Below are positions 13,809-27,537 of a DNA stretch of 64,000 bases, in pieces; the stretch's first letter is position 1; each line of letters starts with the position of its first letter. A program made the translations under genes and the position numbers. The notes beneath the pieces were generated by a model. That model made no database searches, was not told where the DNA came from, and saw only the letters and a program-made list of their open reading frames with translations. This DNA is from Strigops habroptila. Taxonomy: Eukaryota > Chordata > Aves > Psittaciformes > Psittacidae. The stretch is from the NCBI RefSeq assembly GCF_004027225.2, contig NC_044282.2, positions 55,880,397-55,944,396 of the forward strand. Reading direction: 5' to 3'.

Positions 13809-15394
13809 GTCTAAAATTCAAACTTGATGTGGAGGCCAAGACATTCAGACATGCAGCCTGGACCTGCAGTCCATGTTACATGACAGCCTGATGTCAGGCT
13901 CTTCGCCTGTGAAGCATTTGTAGCAGAAATCGTTGTTGCAGCATGGCTAACAAGACCTTTCTGTTGTTTTTTGATTTGGGTTTGGTATTTTTTTGTTTTG
14001 TTTTGGTTTGGGGTTTTTTTTGTTTGTTTTGTTTGGTTTTTTTTTTGTTGTTGTTGTTGTTGTTGTTTTGTTTGGATATTTTTTTCATTGCTAGGACTTC
14101 ACCTCCAACCATTATTAGATTACTAGACAGAGAGCCTGACACACAGCTCAAGCTAATGTGAGAAAATAGAATTGTATGTATCCATGCATGCCCCAGTTCT
14201 GAAGAACTGATACCGCTTGCGTGCTTATTGGGTGTAGATATGATCCACCTTTAGGCTGTACTACAACAGTATCTGCATCACTGCCTTTCCCAGGGCCATC
14301 TGTAATCTTTCTTGCTGATATGATTCTATGATTTCCTCTTCCTTCCCATCCTTCCAGTCTTACTTGCACCACGAAGACTGAAAATATGAAAGAAAATATG
14401 GACTTGTTGGATTTCTAGTCAACAATCTCCTGGGAGTAGCAGCTTTGGCTCCTCCACTGAAGAAGTTCCTACAAGGTGATGTCATCTGGCAGTAGACACC
14501 AAAACAAGATGAGGTATTGCAGCAACTAAAAATGACAGTCTGCAATGCACCAATATTTAGGTTTCATGGTCCCATAAGGCAGTTCCATTCAAAGAGATTG
14601 AGCTAAATACTCTCTGAGTTCTGGCTCCTTTGCAAGGTGCACTGTGCCTGTATTAAGACACATAATCTGGCGTAACAGAAGTAGAAAAAATGTTACACCT
14701 AAACAGAAGCAAGCTGTTATATTTGCTCCAAAAATGACTTCTCTGGTTAACACAGTGTTGCAATCCAAATGCAGCTGGTTTATAAATCACATTTTTGTTT
14801 TTAAATCATGCTACTTTCTGTTTAAGCTTTGAGAAAGCACTGATGAAAGATGTATTTCCGAAACTGTTTAGCAGAATGTTAATTTGAGATCTGCTGTCTA
14901 AGAGTCTGGTGTCGTAATCTCTAGACTCAGGTGTTCAGATCTTTGCAGAAAAGGCTGTTTACATGATGGAAGCCACCTTTGTACTAAGAGCAGATCACAG
15001 AAGGGCTCACTGGTTTATTTTCAAACTGTGCAAAAATATATATGAAGTTTTTTGCCTGGAGAATTGGCTGCTAAATACCAACCATACTGGGCTTTGAAAT
15101 GTGTGACTGCCTCTCTAAGGCGGCCATGAACAGCAAGCAAAAAAGTGGAGTTCCATAAGAACAGAAGGCAGTATATAATCCTCTTGCTGGAAGGTAAACA
15201 CTAGGGCACACAGTGCACAGGCAGGGCAGATGATGTTTTGACTTGAAAAGGCAAAGCACACAAAAATCACTGAAATATGCATCAATCAAGAATTGAATTA
15301 CCAGAATTGTTATGGCTGGCTTAGACTTTTGATCCAGTAAACAATACGATAGCCTTAGATATCTCTCCTTCACCAAATGTTCAGGCTGATGTTG
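13809..15394. other. Non-coding stretch, no gene seen
   Basis: It holds the GT-rich low-complexity block at 13962-14086 and otherwise unique sequence. I see no exon or RNA gene. Confidence 0.55.
13962..14086. repeat. T/G low-complexity block with (GTT)n core
   Basis: About 125 bp made almost only of T and G on the plus strand, with TTTTG and TTTGG units and a run of GTT triplets near 14046-14068. C and A are nearly absent. The apparent reading frames here are hydrophobic or Asn/Lys-rich artefacts. Confidence 0.9.
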
Positions 15395-15640
15395 AGGATA
15401 GGACAAGGCTTTAAGCTGAAAGGGGAGATTTAGATTAGATACAAGAAAGAAACCCTTTACTGTGAGGGTCATGAGAGACTGGCGCAGGTTGCCCAGAGGA
15501 GCTGTGGCTGCCCCATCCCTGGCAGTGTTCAAGGCCAGGTTGGACGGGGCTTGGAGCAACCTGGTCTAGTGAAAGGTGTCCCTGCCCATGGCAGGGGGTT
15601 GGAACTGGGTGATCTTTAAGATCCCTTCCAGCCCAAACTC
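15395..15640 (+). mobile_element. CR1 LINE 3' end, plus strand (left half of inverted pair)
   Basis: A plus-strand CR1 3' segment. It starts near GATAGGACAAGGCTTTAAGC and runs through CCATCCCTGGCAGTGTTCAA and CAACCTGGTCTAGTG to CCCTTCCAGCCCAAACT. Its 3' end directly abuts a CR1 fragment of opposite orientation at 15641. Confidence 0.93.
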
Positions 15641-15810
15641 AGCCTTCTCCAGGCTGAACAAGCCCAGCTCTCTCAGCCTGTCTCCATAGCAGAGGTGCTC
15701 CAGCCCTCTGAGCATTTCTGTGGCCTCCTCTGGACTCACTCCAACAGATCCATGTCGTTGTGTTGGGGCTCCAAGTGTCCTGACTTCAGGGCACACCAGT
15801 AAGTTGAAAG
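15641..15810 (-). mobile_element. CR1 LINE internal fragment, minus strand (right half of inverted pair)
   Basis: A reverse-complement CR1 segment, recognised from CAGCCTTCTCCAGGCTGAAC, CTCTCAGCCTGTCTCCATAG and CTCTGGACTCACTCCAACAG. In CR1 order this piece lies 5' of the segment at 15395-15640. It lacks its own 3' end. The right boundary near 15810 is approximate. Confidence 0.9.
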
Positions 15811-18800
15811 CCATAAAATGATGCCAAAAATGGTAGGTGGATTTGATGAAAATAGTGGTTTTACTAGATATTGATATTTATTGTGCTAAGTGGTTAAAAT
15901 ATAGTTAGACAAAAGAGGAATAATAGACAAAAGAGGAATGCAATATATTGCATATATATGGTGCTCTGTGCTTCTGTGCAATATATGGTGCAGGATACTG
16001 CCTGAAACCACAGACTGTGCGGAACGTGTGAGATGCAAAATGAGATGCAGAACATACTTTCATGTGGTTTGTTCCTGTTAAAATGAAGGTATGGCTTAAA
16101 CATGCCTGGTTGTGTCCTTAGTGATCTTTGGTCGCAGGAGCAGGCAGAAGCTTGCAGATACTCACTTGTGTTGGGGAACACAGATTAGGTATACCAAGAA
16201 ATTTAAATTCTCTGCATCCTTTTTCTCGAAAAAGCCACATATAAACTTGTTTTCCCAAGAGAGAGATTTATGCCCATGTCAGACTGGGGTCAAATCAGCA
16301 GGAGTTTTTATTTGAAGCTTAGATTACTTATGTTAATTGTTTTCATGTAACTTTCCATTTTATTTCTTTTTTTTTTCCTGGCAACTGTTTGATAACATGA
16401 ACAAGCAGAATCCTTACAATTCTGACGAATGATTTCCAAAGACTCGGTAGCCTGGGTGATTTCTGCCCTATGAGTGGGATCATTGAAACTCCCTATGCAG
16501 GCAGCCAGTAAATCTGCACATACATGTTTAAGCATTGAAATGGTAGACAAAATTGAGATAAATTAACTCCCACAAATCTTTTTCTTTACTGTGCAAAGTG
16601 GGAAGATGGAAGCAGCAGCCTAAATGAATTGAGCTTTTACATGTTCCATAAGATTACTTGTTATGGATTACAGAGTAAGCCATGTTACCTGGTCAGGGAA
16701 TAGCTGTTCAGTTATTTTTAACAGTGATGTAGAATACCTCTGAGTGTCTGGGTGAATTATGATTTTAGACCAGATAACTCTACCCCTCTCACATAAATCT
16801 CAGCTTCTTTGATGCACATTTTAGGTCAATTCTGCCTTTCTTTTGTCTGGTTTGGTTATCTGGGTACTTTCATTTTATCTGATATGCCTCCCCTTCCGCA
16901 TGCTCCATATGAATTTTAACTTTCCTCTTTTCCTTTTATGTTTTCTCCTTAATAGCTCCAGTCTCTTTTAGCTTGGATGTAGCTAAACAATACTTGGTGT
17001 TAAATAATTGGAAAGGTGGTGATGTGCAAGAACTCCCTAGGCCTCGTCAAAGCTGAATTTAAATAGTACATACTAGTAATCTGAAAACAAAGCAATGTAT
17101 GCTCACTAGAATGAAACATTTCAAGTGAACATAAGGCTTTTCTTTTTTTTTTTTTCATTTTCTAAAACTAAATATTTCATTCCAGTCAACCCTAAATTAT
17201 ATTTTCTTTGGAGTTTTGGATAAATAGGACAGGACATCCATTATTCTTCTGCAGAAAAACATCCTTTGTTACTGTGATTTGTATGTTTTTGCCATTTGAT
17301 TGTTAGGAACATCTTTTCATTGACTACATGTAGTAAGTTACTCGTATAGGGTGCTACTTTTTCAGTTACACTTGCTAGGATGATAAAATATCATGTGACC
17401 TGTGATAGAGAGCTGTCTGGTCTACAGCGATTCCTGAGAGTTAAGTGGTGTATTCACCGTATCTGCCTTTGCTTTCACAGATGATAACATTACACATTTC
17501 ACTGCACAGTCTGAAATCGTCCAGCTTTCCATTGCTGGTGTAATAATACATTTGTATATGTGATGCTTCACTGTTCGGTCTGCTCTCAACTTGTGTTGTT
17601 TTACACTCTATGTGCTATTGAGGTGTTTTTGTCAATGTTTATATTTGTTGTTTGTATCTATGAACTGACTACTATTTCTATTTGTAGTAACTAAACTGGC
17701 TTAATTTACAATGATGTCTTTTGTTTGCAGCAGTCCTGAGTGTGAAAATGCTTTTGCTTTTGGAAAAACATTATGGTCTGAGCAGTCCATCCTCAAACTC
17801 CTGCTAAAGTCAATGAGAATAATGCAGGAACAAACCCTACACAACATCAGGCACAGCTGATGTAATGAGTCTCAGGACGAGGGATTGGGATCCAGGTCTC
17901 TGCCCATCCCACTGACCTCCCTAATTACTACTTGCTTAGTTTTCTCCTAACTAACTTCATCATTCTCCATTTCCAGCTACTATACAGATTGAAGGGGGGA
18001 GCACAGAAGGCAATCCCACGGAGTGTTTGGTTGTCTGGTGATGAGAATACCATCAGAAAAGGTGAAGGACGTGGGTTTAAATTCTGGCTTGAGGTGGAGT
18101 TGAACTTGGAGTGCTCTTGGCAAGTGCTTATGATTGGAAGGGTGGGCAGCAGCACCCTCTCTACCAACTACCCTTTAAAAAGGATGAGACTTTCTTGTGT
18201 CTGTCTTTAAAATCAGATTCAAAGCTCTACATCCAGAATGGATGATGATGCTAAATTCCTGGAAGAGCTGAAAGTTGAGGTGCATCCTTGTACTTGTCAT
18301 GTCCTGCTAGCTGCCTATAGGCACGAGCTTAGCGTACGGGCTTTCTGTAGCTCACCTTTTAGAAGTGCCTGTTTGTCTCCATTGCCTCTATAAGAAACTT
18401 CCAAATCTTTTTCTGTCTGTCACTTCAGTAAAACTCAAGGGAATGTCACTAATAGGTGATACTGATCTGATTCTCACCTCTTTCTCTGAGTTGTTTCCCC
18501 TAAAACATTTATTTTGCATTCTCCTTGCTTCTTCCTTTTACTGGTCCAAGACATGAGTGGCTTGTTAAGTAGATGAAAATAGATACAGGCACTTGGAAAT
18601 TCCTATTGTTCTCCAGAGAGACGACTGTCTAATGTCCATCAGAGCAATGCCTGAAACCCATCTGTCAAGATAACAGCTGCCACTTTTTCCATAGTTCCTT
18701 TATAAGATCACCAAGATCAAAACTTAGAGATGGAAAAGACCTATTTATAATAACAAACTGCACTGTTAATAGCTCCTTTCCACTGCAGTGCTGAAGATAC

Positions 18801-21800
18801 TTTGAAGGCTTACTGAATGCTACCTAAAGGTAAAGTGTATTAATTAATAATATTATTGCTGGATATGGCAGTGACTCTCCTTCCGACCTTGGTAGAACTA
18901 CAGCCATCATTTCACAGGGAATAAAATGAAGGTGAATTATACTTACACAGCTGACTGGTGGCAAAACCCATTCTTTTTGGCATCCAGCTTTTTGCTCTGA
19001 TCACAAATCATAGTGTTCTGTATTCTTGCAGGATTCTGTTCTGGAGAATAGTCCCGAGTGCATCATTCAACTTAGTTTTAAATTATTGTGATCCAGGTGT
19101 TAAACTGCTACATATATTTTTGTACTTTCATCAGGGGAACTGTGCCAGTTTACGCCAATGAGAATCTGCAACACCAGGAATGATGAACAAAAATAGGAAA
19201 CAAATGTGGCAAAAAAAAAAAAAAAGGAAACAAAAAGCAAAAGCAGAATTTCATAGCTAGCATTATTTCAGAACATACTCTCATAGTTTACAGGCAGAGT
19301 GATATTTATGACACTGCTAGGGTCTGTCTTGGAGCATGTAGAACACTGTTTTCTTTCAAAACAATACTGCAAAAATACTCCTTTTTTGTGAAAGCAGGTG
19401 CATTCCTAGTAGGTGGGAAGAACAAACTGTGCATCTATAGAAAGATTGGTTCCTTTGGTGAGTGTATTTCATGTATCTTTTAAAAAGACAGCCTAGAAAA
19501 ATAATGGTATCTGAATAAGACATTCTTCCGCTGGCGTGTTGCAGCAAATGATGCAGGCTGCTTAGCAGAATGCTGGTTTTATCTGATCTTAATGGTAGGC
19601 TGAACTTCTGACAATATAATGAGGGTTAACAACTTGTTAATAAAGCCTTCTCAGAGTTCATTCAAAGACTGGAAGTGGCTTTTATCTTCTGTTATTTCTC
19701 CGCATGTTTACTGTGTGTATTACTATACAGTAAGTGACTAGGTCGATCTAGGTAGATCTGCAGTCACCAAGTCTAAAGGTCCTTAAGCAACATAATGCAC
19801 AGAAAGGTGTTTGGTAAACAAATCAAAACCACCATGGCTTTAAACTGCATTTTTTCACTAATCTTGACTGTGATCAAGTCATTTTGGGTGGAATTAAAGT
19901 CAACTGTCTTTAGCTACCTAGAAGTCTATGGTTTGTCCATGTTGATGGAGAGAGCACAGCATCTCCATCTTACATGTGTCTGTCTCTTTTTCCAAGAAAG
20001 AATGTTTTTCTCCTTCTTACTTAAGAACGGAGAAGTTGCTAAGTCCTTTGCACAATGTTAGATGATTGCTGTGTTTGTCGAGTTTCAGTAAGACACTGAA
20101 GTAAAACACTCTCTCTGTGAAGGAGGTATAGCCATCCTATGTGTTAAGAAAGTTGAATGTGATGAAGGAGTGGGTAAACAAGGGCTTGTGGGGGAGGAAG
20201 AGCATTCATTCACAAGGGATGTGGGGAGAAATGCTATTTTTCAGCTCCAGAAGCCCCAAAAACTAACATACAGTTTTAACACCTTGGTGATAAGTGGTAA
20301 CACATTAAGAATATACTTCATGCTCAAATGTATTGTCTCTGGGTATGCATAGCTTCTTAATCCAGTGCCCTGGTAGAGACAGGTAAATTTGTCACTAGGC
20401 TGTTGCTAGCTTAAGCTAAAGGAATCCAAAGTGTGGCAGTGATAAATTAAGATTTCGGCACAGATTTTATTCAGAAGGAAATGGAGGCACATACTGGAGG
20501 TATAAACAGTTGAAAATTAAAGGATGCCTAATCTGAGAACAGCTCACGATTAAAGCACACCTTTATTAAAGCAGTATTAACATTGGGTTAGGAAGGTGTT
20601 TCTTCTAGCAGATCATTCAATGGCCCCTCTCCCTGAGCAGAGGAGGAATTAACCTAGGTGGTTCTTTTCTTCTAAAACCCCTCTCTCATGTGATCTCGGG
20701 GCCATGCTCAGAGCTTTCCAAAGGAATGTCTGAAGATCCTTTTCTGCTTTCTGTGGTGTTTTTCCATGGTCCCTGCACCCAGATCTGTGTTCAGAAGCTT
20801 TGGTGCTCTTCTTGTGCCATATGCTGAAAGACAAGTGGCTGTCATGTTCACCTATTTCAGTGGGGTTTAACCCCTACTAAAGTGCATAACTGCCCAGTAG
20901 AAGGTCATCTGCACATTGATATATGTGCTACAGGCTAAAATATCAAATCCATACCACTACTGCAAGGCAAACATAAAACAGAAATGGTGGCAAAGGAAAT
21001 ACATGTGTGTGTGCTGTAGCATAGGATGAGACTTGAGAATGAAAAGAAGAAGAAAACAAAAAGAGATTAATTGTATTGTCCTGTTATCTTGGTGCACTAG
21101 ATGACCATAATTCTTTGACCAAGCTCTGCTGCATGTGTTTGAGTGGGAAATCTTGCGAAATGTCGTCTTTATATTACAGCTGTGCTCTTGAACTGCTCTT
21201 TGTGCTTCTTGGCTGGTACCAGAGGGCAGAGACAGAAAGACCTAGCCCAGTCAGGAACGTTCCGTCTCCCTCCAGAACCAGTGGCAGGACGTGGTGTTTA
21301 GGGGTAGAGATGCAAAGTTCTTCTGCAGTAATATATTCTCTCTAAAATGTTGCTTTAGAATCTATTGTCCTACTCATTAGCATACCCAGATTGACCTAAT
21401 TCTGCCATGCCTATTCAAATGAAATTTGCCTTATGCTGCAGAGCATGTATATTTTACAGCTGAACTTTGTAATGGTAACAGAATCAAACCCTAAAATAAA
21501 ATGACTGTTTTAAGGCAACAGGATACCAGAGGAATTGTTTTGGTCTTTCTACAATTCATGTAGAAGATGCTTATTGAGCCTCATATCTGTCTTGAGGGTA
21601 AATCTACTTTTTCTTCTCTTTTAAAATTATGCAAATCTATAAAGCCGTTAGGACAGAATAATGCCTTTCAATAGAGTGAACTAGACAATTGCATGTAATT
21701 TTCTTGGCTGTGAAGTCAAGCTAAGTGCAAGGCTCTTTCATATTGTCTTGTAGTTGCGCACAACACAGATACATAGTGCACGGTAATGCATTATTGAATA

Positions 21801-22744
21801 GTTGTCTGTTGTGTCTTCATTGCATGCTGTCAGCTGCATAATAAATAATTGATTGTGTTGCTCTTACTCCACATTAAAGATATATGAGTATATAATACCG
21901 GAAGAAAATGAAGCAGCAAGGCTGCCTGTGTTGAAAAGATCAACCGTTATTGAAGTGTGCTGCGGTTACAGGAACTCAGAGGTGACCATCACCGCTATCC
22001 ATTTCCCATTTCTATACTTGAGTCAGTGATTGTTTGTCATGGCAACAAATGGCGCATTCAAATCGTTGCCGTTGCCTTTTTAAACAACAAAAAAATTGTG
22101 GTGAAAAGCTGAGATGCTGCAGAGATGCACCCCCCCAGTCTCTTCAACTATTATCCCTCTAGATTGAAAATTCCCTTAAAAAGATTAATCATTTTTTCTT
22201 AAGTAGCTATAAACTGTCAGAAGAATACAGTCTAAGCCAGCAAATCCTTTTTTCCTCATAAGGCTTTGTTTCTATTAAGCAGAGGAAACATTAGCAGAGG
22301 AAAACGGAGTTTGTGTTTATAGTGGTACTAAACCTCTGTTGTGGAACCTTTCCCTTGACAAGCCACACTTCCCTTCTTGGTTCAGTTGCCAGAGTCCCCG
22401 TAGAGGACACAGTAAGGTGGCCCACTGTTCAAATGACACATAGGAAATTAAAGCATTGTCCAGCTCACATTCAACACTCTTTATTTCCGTTACAACAGTT
22501 ATAATTGCTGATGAAAAGCTGATAAAAAGTAAAAGTGATGAGATGCCAAATTTGTCCAGAAAAGACTTTGCTTTTGAAGTCAAATCAAGGAAATCAGAGG
22601 TATATGCCACTTACTACATGGTTGTTTGGAAGGAGGCTTATGGCCAGGTATAACTATGGATTACTCAGAGATGTTGTTATGATGAAGAAGTAGAAAACAG
22701 TGGATTGAGGTAGTGAGATGGCAAATGAAGATGTAAGAAGTGTG
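15811..22744. other. Non-coding stretch, no gene seen
   Basis: About 7 kb with no supportable exon. It contains a 16-bp tandem duplication at 15906-15939, a poly-A run near 19213-19226, and a small group of GTTGCC/GGCAAC motifs at 22041-22076. The remaining sequence looks unique and AT-rich. Confidence 0.55.
15906..15939. repeat. Short direct duplication (16-bp unit, 18-bp spacing)
   Basis: The unit TAGACAAAAGAGGAAT occurs perfectly at 15906-15921 and again at 15924-15939 with two bases between. It looks like a simple replication-slippage duplication. Confidence 0.85.
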
Positions 22745-22811
22745 GGATCATAGAACTGTAGAATCACAGAATGGTTTGGGTTGGAAGGGACCTTAAAGAT
22801 CATCTAGGTTA
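22745..22811 (-). mobile_element. CR1 3'-terminal fragment, minus strand
   Basis: A ~65-bp tail only. It consists of an ATCATAGAA/ATCACAGAA iteration followed by TGGTTTGGGTTGGAAGGGAC and AAGATCATCTAGG. This is the reverse complement of the CR1 3' end and is strongly 5'-truncated. Confidence 0.92.
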
Positions 22812-25800
22812 TAAATGAGAGAAAAATCAGGATTTCCAACCTTTGTGACATTCTCCTGGCAGAGTATTGGCATATTTTGACATAGAAACAATATATTATA
22901 AGGAAAAAAAGAAGCACTTGAGATCAAAAGTTCTTAACCCACAGCAGCTCTACCTGCAGCAAATGCTGTCTCCAAGAATCCTAGGAACCAAACTGACAAG
23001 TTTATAATAGCAGAGATTTATTACAAGGCATAATTGGAAAGGTGATTGCATTAAAAGGCATCAAAATATAGTCCCTGTCCTGAAGAACCTCTGGTCTACA
23101 TAAAATGAAACAGGATAGTGTCCTAGAAACACCTTCTGAATGTCTGCCCCCCTTTCTGCAGCCAACATATGCTCAGAAAGTAGCTATTTTCAAGCTTATG
23201 TATTGCCTTTAAGTTCTGTAGGTACCTAGATAATGGAATACTTTGCAGACTTGCTGGTTGCTGGTGTTTTGAAAGTCGCCTGTTCAATTTATCCCCTTAA
23301 TACTTCTGAGGTGAGTCCCACTCTACAGGATAAAAGAAGAGTGACTAGTGAAATCAAGGGATTTGTCCTGGATTAGGATCTCCATCTTCTGATTCCCAGA
23401 ATGTGTCAACACTGTAAAGACAAATAATTCAGTAAAGACTGGAGCCAGTGGAGCCTGATCTACTTCACTTAGGTAGGGATGGATAAGTTAATACCTCCTC
23501 GCTAGGGCCCTATAAAAAGCTGGCAGTCTAGCATTTAAAATGAATGTTGTTAACTTTTTTAACTTTCGTATGTTAGTTGGCTGAGAATGATGAACGATTC
23601 CAGGAGGTTAGTCCTAACATCTAAATCTATGTGGGATGAATTATTCTTGGAGATACCTCTCTTTCTCCATGAATTGTAGGTATAGCCTAGAGATGACAGG
23701 TTGAGACACAGTTTCTACCTTTGCAGTGGCTAACATTAGCAGTGGAATTTTACACATATGTTTTCCAAATTTGGGCTTGTAAGCTTGATGAAAAATCTAT
23801 GGAGGGCCTTTGGTATTCCCTCTTTCCATCCATCTTTTGTATAGCTAATGGTTGGAGCATGATTTTTTGGGGGGAGGACCATAGGTGTAAGTTAGGTGTC
23901 CTAAATAGCTGGGCTGGCTCTGTGGATTTGTGTTATGTGGTTGGTTGCTGAATCGTTCTCTGATGAAGGAACCCTGTGGTAAAAAGAGACTGTTATCCCA
24001 CTGCAGCGTTCATGTCTTTCCATTCCTGACCTCTTCTCAATAATATAGGTTCTCTGATAACAAATCAAGATCAAGCCTTTCTCTTGGTAGAAGCACTTAC
24101 AGGATCTTCTTCCTACGCAGATTTATTTTCATTACATGCACAAGATCTTTATGTCAGTAGGAACCCTACTGCTCTGTCAAACTCGCTTGAAATTGGCTAA
24201 AAGATTCCAAAGTTATTAGGCAAGTACAGACAGTGGTGTTAGCTCTCTCCCATTAGGAAACAGGCTTAGCTGGGGTTGACTGACCTGAGTTAGTTAATTC
24301 ATGTTAAAAGAGTAATGCAGACACACCTGTGTTTTAGTAAGAAATAATAGCTTGTGTTAAACCTAGACTGAAGTTGTGTTTTCACTGCTGGTTTAGCCCA
24401 AATGACATTGTATTTTTGGCAGTTTAGATGGATCCCTACTCATGTTCCTTAACAAAATGATTTGTCTTCTCTTTAATCTTCAGCTTCAATGAGCTGAACT
24501 ACAATGATTCAGCAGGACCCATGATCTGAAACACCTCCTTTTTTACAGCCACCTGATTTTTAAAATTAATTTTAGAAAATTACTAATTACACAAACTCAA
24601 TTTTGTGAGGATTTGAAAAAGTTTGTGCAATGAATAATTTTAATACAATGATTGTTCCCTTTCAGAATCAAACGTAAGGTTATTATAACGAGTAAGCATA
24701 TAGGCATCTAGATGTCCTTGCTCAAAGCTCTTATTGATTGCTGTGACTTTGCAAAGCAATGTCATCATTCAGTTCCAGATTGTGGGTTTCTTAATCCTTG
24801 TTGTTAGCTAGATAAATAAAGGTGCTAGCGGGCTGAAGATGGGCATCCATCCTTATTGCAGAATATTAACCAAATCAATTTTTTTACCAAAAAGAAAAAT
24901 CAATTGATGCATTAGCAAGAAATAAAACAAAACATTATGCTGTTTTAGCTCCCAGGAGCCTGAACAGTCAACTCTAACTTTCAGAAATAGACAGAGAAAA
25001 AAGATCTAAAGTTCAGATCTAAATCCGGATCGGAACTTCTCCAGAGCACATGGGGACTCTGACTCATTTCTAAACTAGATGTGCATTTAAAGGGCAGTCA
25101 TATAAAAACTGACCCTCCTGCCGGAGCTTCAGTGATTAAGGACACATCTGAGTCTTTGAATGCCAGTTTGTCCTCCAAAAGCAGTAAGGTGGGATGATCA
25201 CAGAGGTAACATCTCTGAATTCACACCTGATGAATTTTCAGCCATTGCTGAAAATAGGATATTGCTGTAAACATAGGAGAAGCAGCCCGTTTTCTTCTAT
25301 AGGCCTAACACACCTTGTATAGGCTTTCGATAGTGAAATGGAAGGCAGTTTTTATATGATGTATATTAGACTAGCAAGCTCATGGTCAGCTAGAAACATT
25401 ATTTTAAATGGGAAACATTGTCCAGTAGCTGTTGTCAGGATCTCTGAATAGTTAATTATGGTTCTGCTGCTGGTTTGATGTGTGGTATTTAGTAAACCAC
25501 CAGACCTTTAAGCTAAGTATTTTAATAGGATTTAGTTACAAAATGAAATGAAAGCATATTAAAGTGTTGTGGAACTTTGCATCTGAATCTGAACTTCCAG
25601 ACTGAGGCTATTTTATAATAAATATCTTCTTCTACCTCCCTGGGCTGCTGTGAGGAATAATTAATGTTTGCATACTGCTTTGAACATGCAGACTGTAATG
25701 ACAGTACTAAGTTTTTAATATTAAAACTATTAAATATTGGGATTCTGTAATAGTCTCCTTCCCTTTCATAGAATCATAAGGTTTTATGATGTGTTTAAAA

Positions 25801-27537
25801 ATAAAATCGCTGTGAGGAAGGACTGCCGTTTAAATTTAAGATCAAATACTTCAAAAAGGATTATGCGATATGCCTGAGAGTTCCCCCTGAGCTGCTTCTC
25901 CCTGCCAGCCCTCCTCTGCATGCAGGCTGGTTTTCTACCTCACAAATGAACCCATGTTTGTCTGTAACTAGAAAGCCTGTGCAGGCAGCTGATGTGACTT
26001 CCCAGCCTGTATGGAGGGGGTTTAGGGACATCATTGAGTTAATACATTGCATAATGTGTGTATGTACATGCATTGGAGCATAAATAAAGTACTTCGCTAA
26101 TATACTGTGGAAAACTCAAGGAATATGACAAGTGCCAATAGTGAAGGTTACGAAACATGCCTTATAGGCAGGTTATTCCATAATTTTCCTCCTAAGGTCT
26201 CGTGTGCACACACAGACACATCTCTGAAGTGCCGACTTTGACAAAAGTTGGACTTTGTCAACAGATAATTTGCCTTAATCTGTCATTTGGTTTTATTATT
26301 GATGTAAAACATCTAGACACAGAATCCCACTGAACTGATCAAATATTGTGTCCTCATTACTGCAAGGCCAGAATGCCACCACCACTGATTTAGCTACTAA
26401 TGGATTTGGAGACATCCATGTCTGAGCTAGTTGTTTGGACTTCCCTTATATTCATTGGAAAGAAAGAGGAACTGCTAGGATGCAGTTCATTATGGCCTAG
26501 ATTTGGTTAGATGAATTGCCCCCTGAAAGTACATTTTTCTCTGACTTGATTATAGAGTGAAGCAAAGTAATTAGCTCAAAAGTAGCTGGCTACATCTTAG
26601 AAGCATAAAGGTTGGTAAGATGAATCATACCCTTTTAGTCTTTATTTTTTATTCTGGCATGTCTCTTTATAATTACCTTTGATTCGTAACACAGACTTTT
26701 AAGCAAGCAGAGTATGCCTTTTTTGTTGTTTCGATAATAACTGATGGTTTTCACTGAAAAATAAAACCTGTGCATCAAGCTGATCTGTTGATACAACTGC
26801 TTTAATGAAAAGAAACTAGTAAGACTATATTTTTTATACTGGATCATAAAGGCAGGATTTCTCAGCATTTTCTGTCAAAGCTGTGCTTGATAACGTTGTT
26901 TTCAACCAGAAACTTTCTGGGATATTTGGTTATTAATGAACTTCCCTTTGTACAGGACCTTGCACAGGAAAGTCACGGTATATGCCCAAAACACTGGCAC
27001 TACAGCATTACAAAGAGACCATTTATTCTAATATATAAATATCAGCCAAACCTTACAATAGCCGAAGTACAGCATTTTGAAAGAGCAGTTTATCAGGTAC
27101 TTTTAAGTGGAAAGCTACCATAATTATCCACTGTTTGAAAAGAGAATGAGAATACCTGATAGTGTAGCTCTCTGTGAAGGTTTATCCACTTGCTGTAGAA
27201 TCTATGTGTTCATAATACATGGGCTGAAACAGTGTTGTGCCCATCCAAAGGAATGAGTAAGGTGTTCCCTGACTCTCTTGTGACTGAATGAAAATACAAT
27301 GAATGAGGGTACTACTATTCATATAAGTGTCTTTGCTATTTTAATATTTTTAAATGCAGAGGCTTTTCTGTTCTTTCTGTATGAGGAGGAGTTGTAATGT
27401 TATATAGACATTTCACATGCATGTTGTGGAATGGCCACGTTTGTGTAATGCATGTTACTCTTAGTACTACTGAGTGAATCAAATAGGGAAGGTAAACTGC
27501 CCAAGTTACCAAATATTCCTACTAGGTATTCTGGTAT
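22812..27537. other. Non-coding stretch, no gene seen
   Basis: About 4.7 kb of AT-rich unique sequence with no recognisable exon, RNA gene or interspersed repeat. A 16-bp ATAGAATCATAAGG-like match at 25766-25782 is too short to call as CR1. Confidence 0.55.

Noticed and set aside
17586-17612. Frame wording STCVVLHS, slightly like the FKBP1B exon 2 motif QTCVVHYT
   Set aside because: No PKKG sequence precedes it, there is an extra residue, and no splice sites fit. It is a chance match.
25766-25782. Short ATAGAATCATAAGG match to the CR1 3' terminus
   Set aside because: Only ~16 bp without the adjoining GGTTTGGGTTGGAAGG block; not enough for a call.
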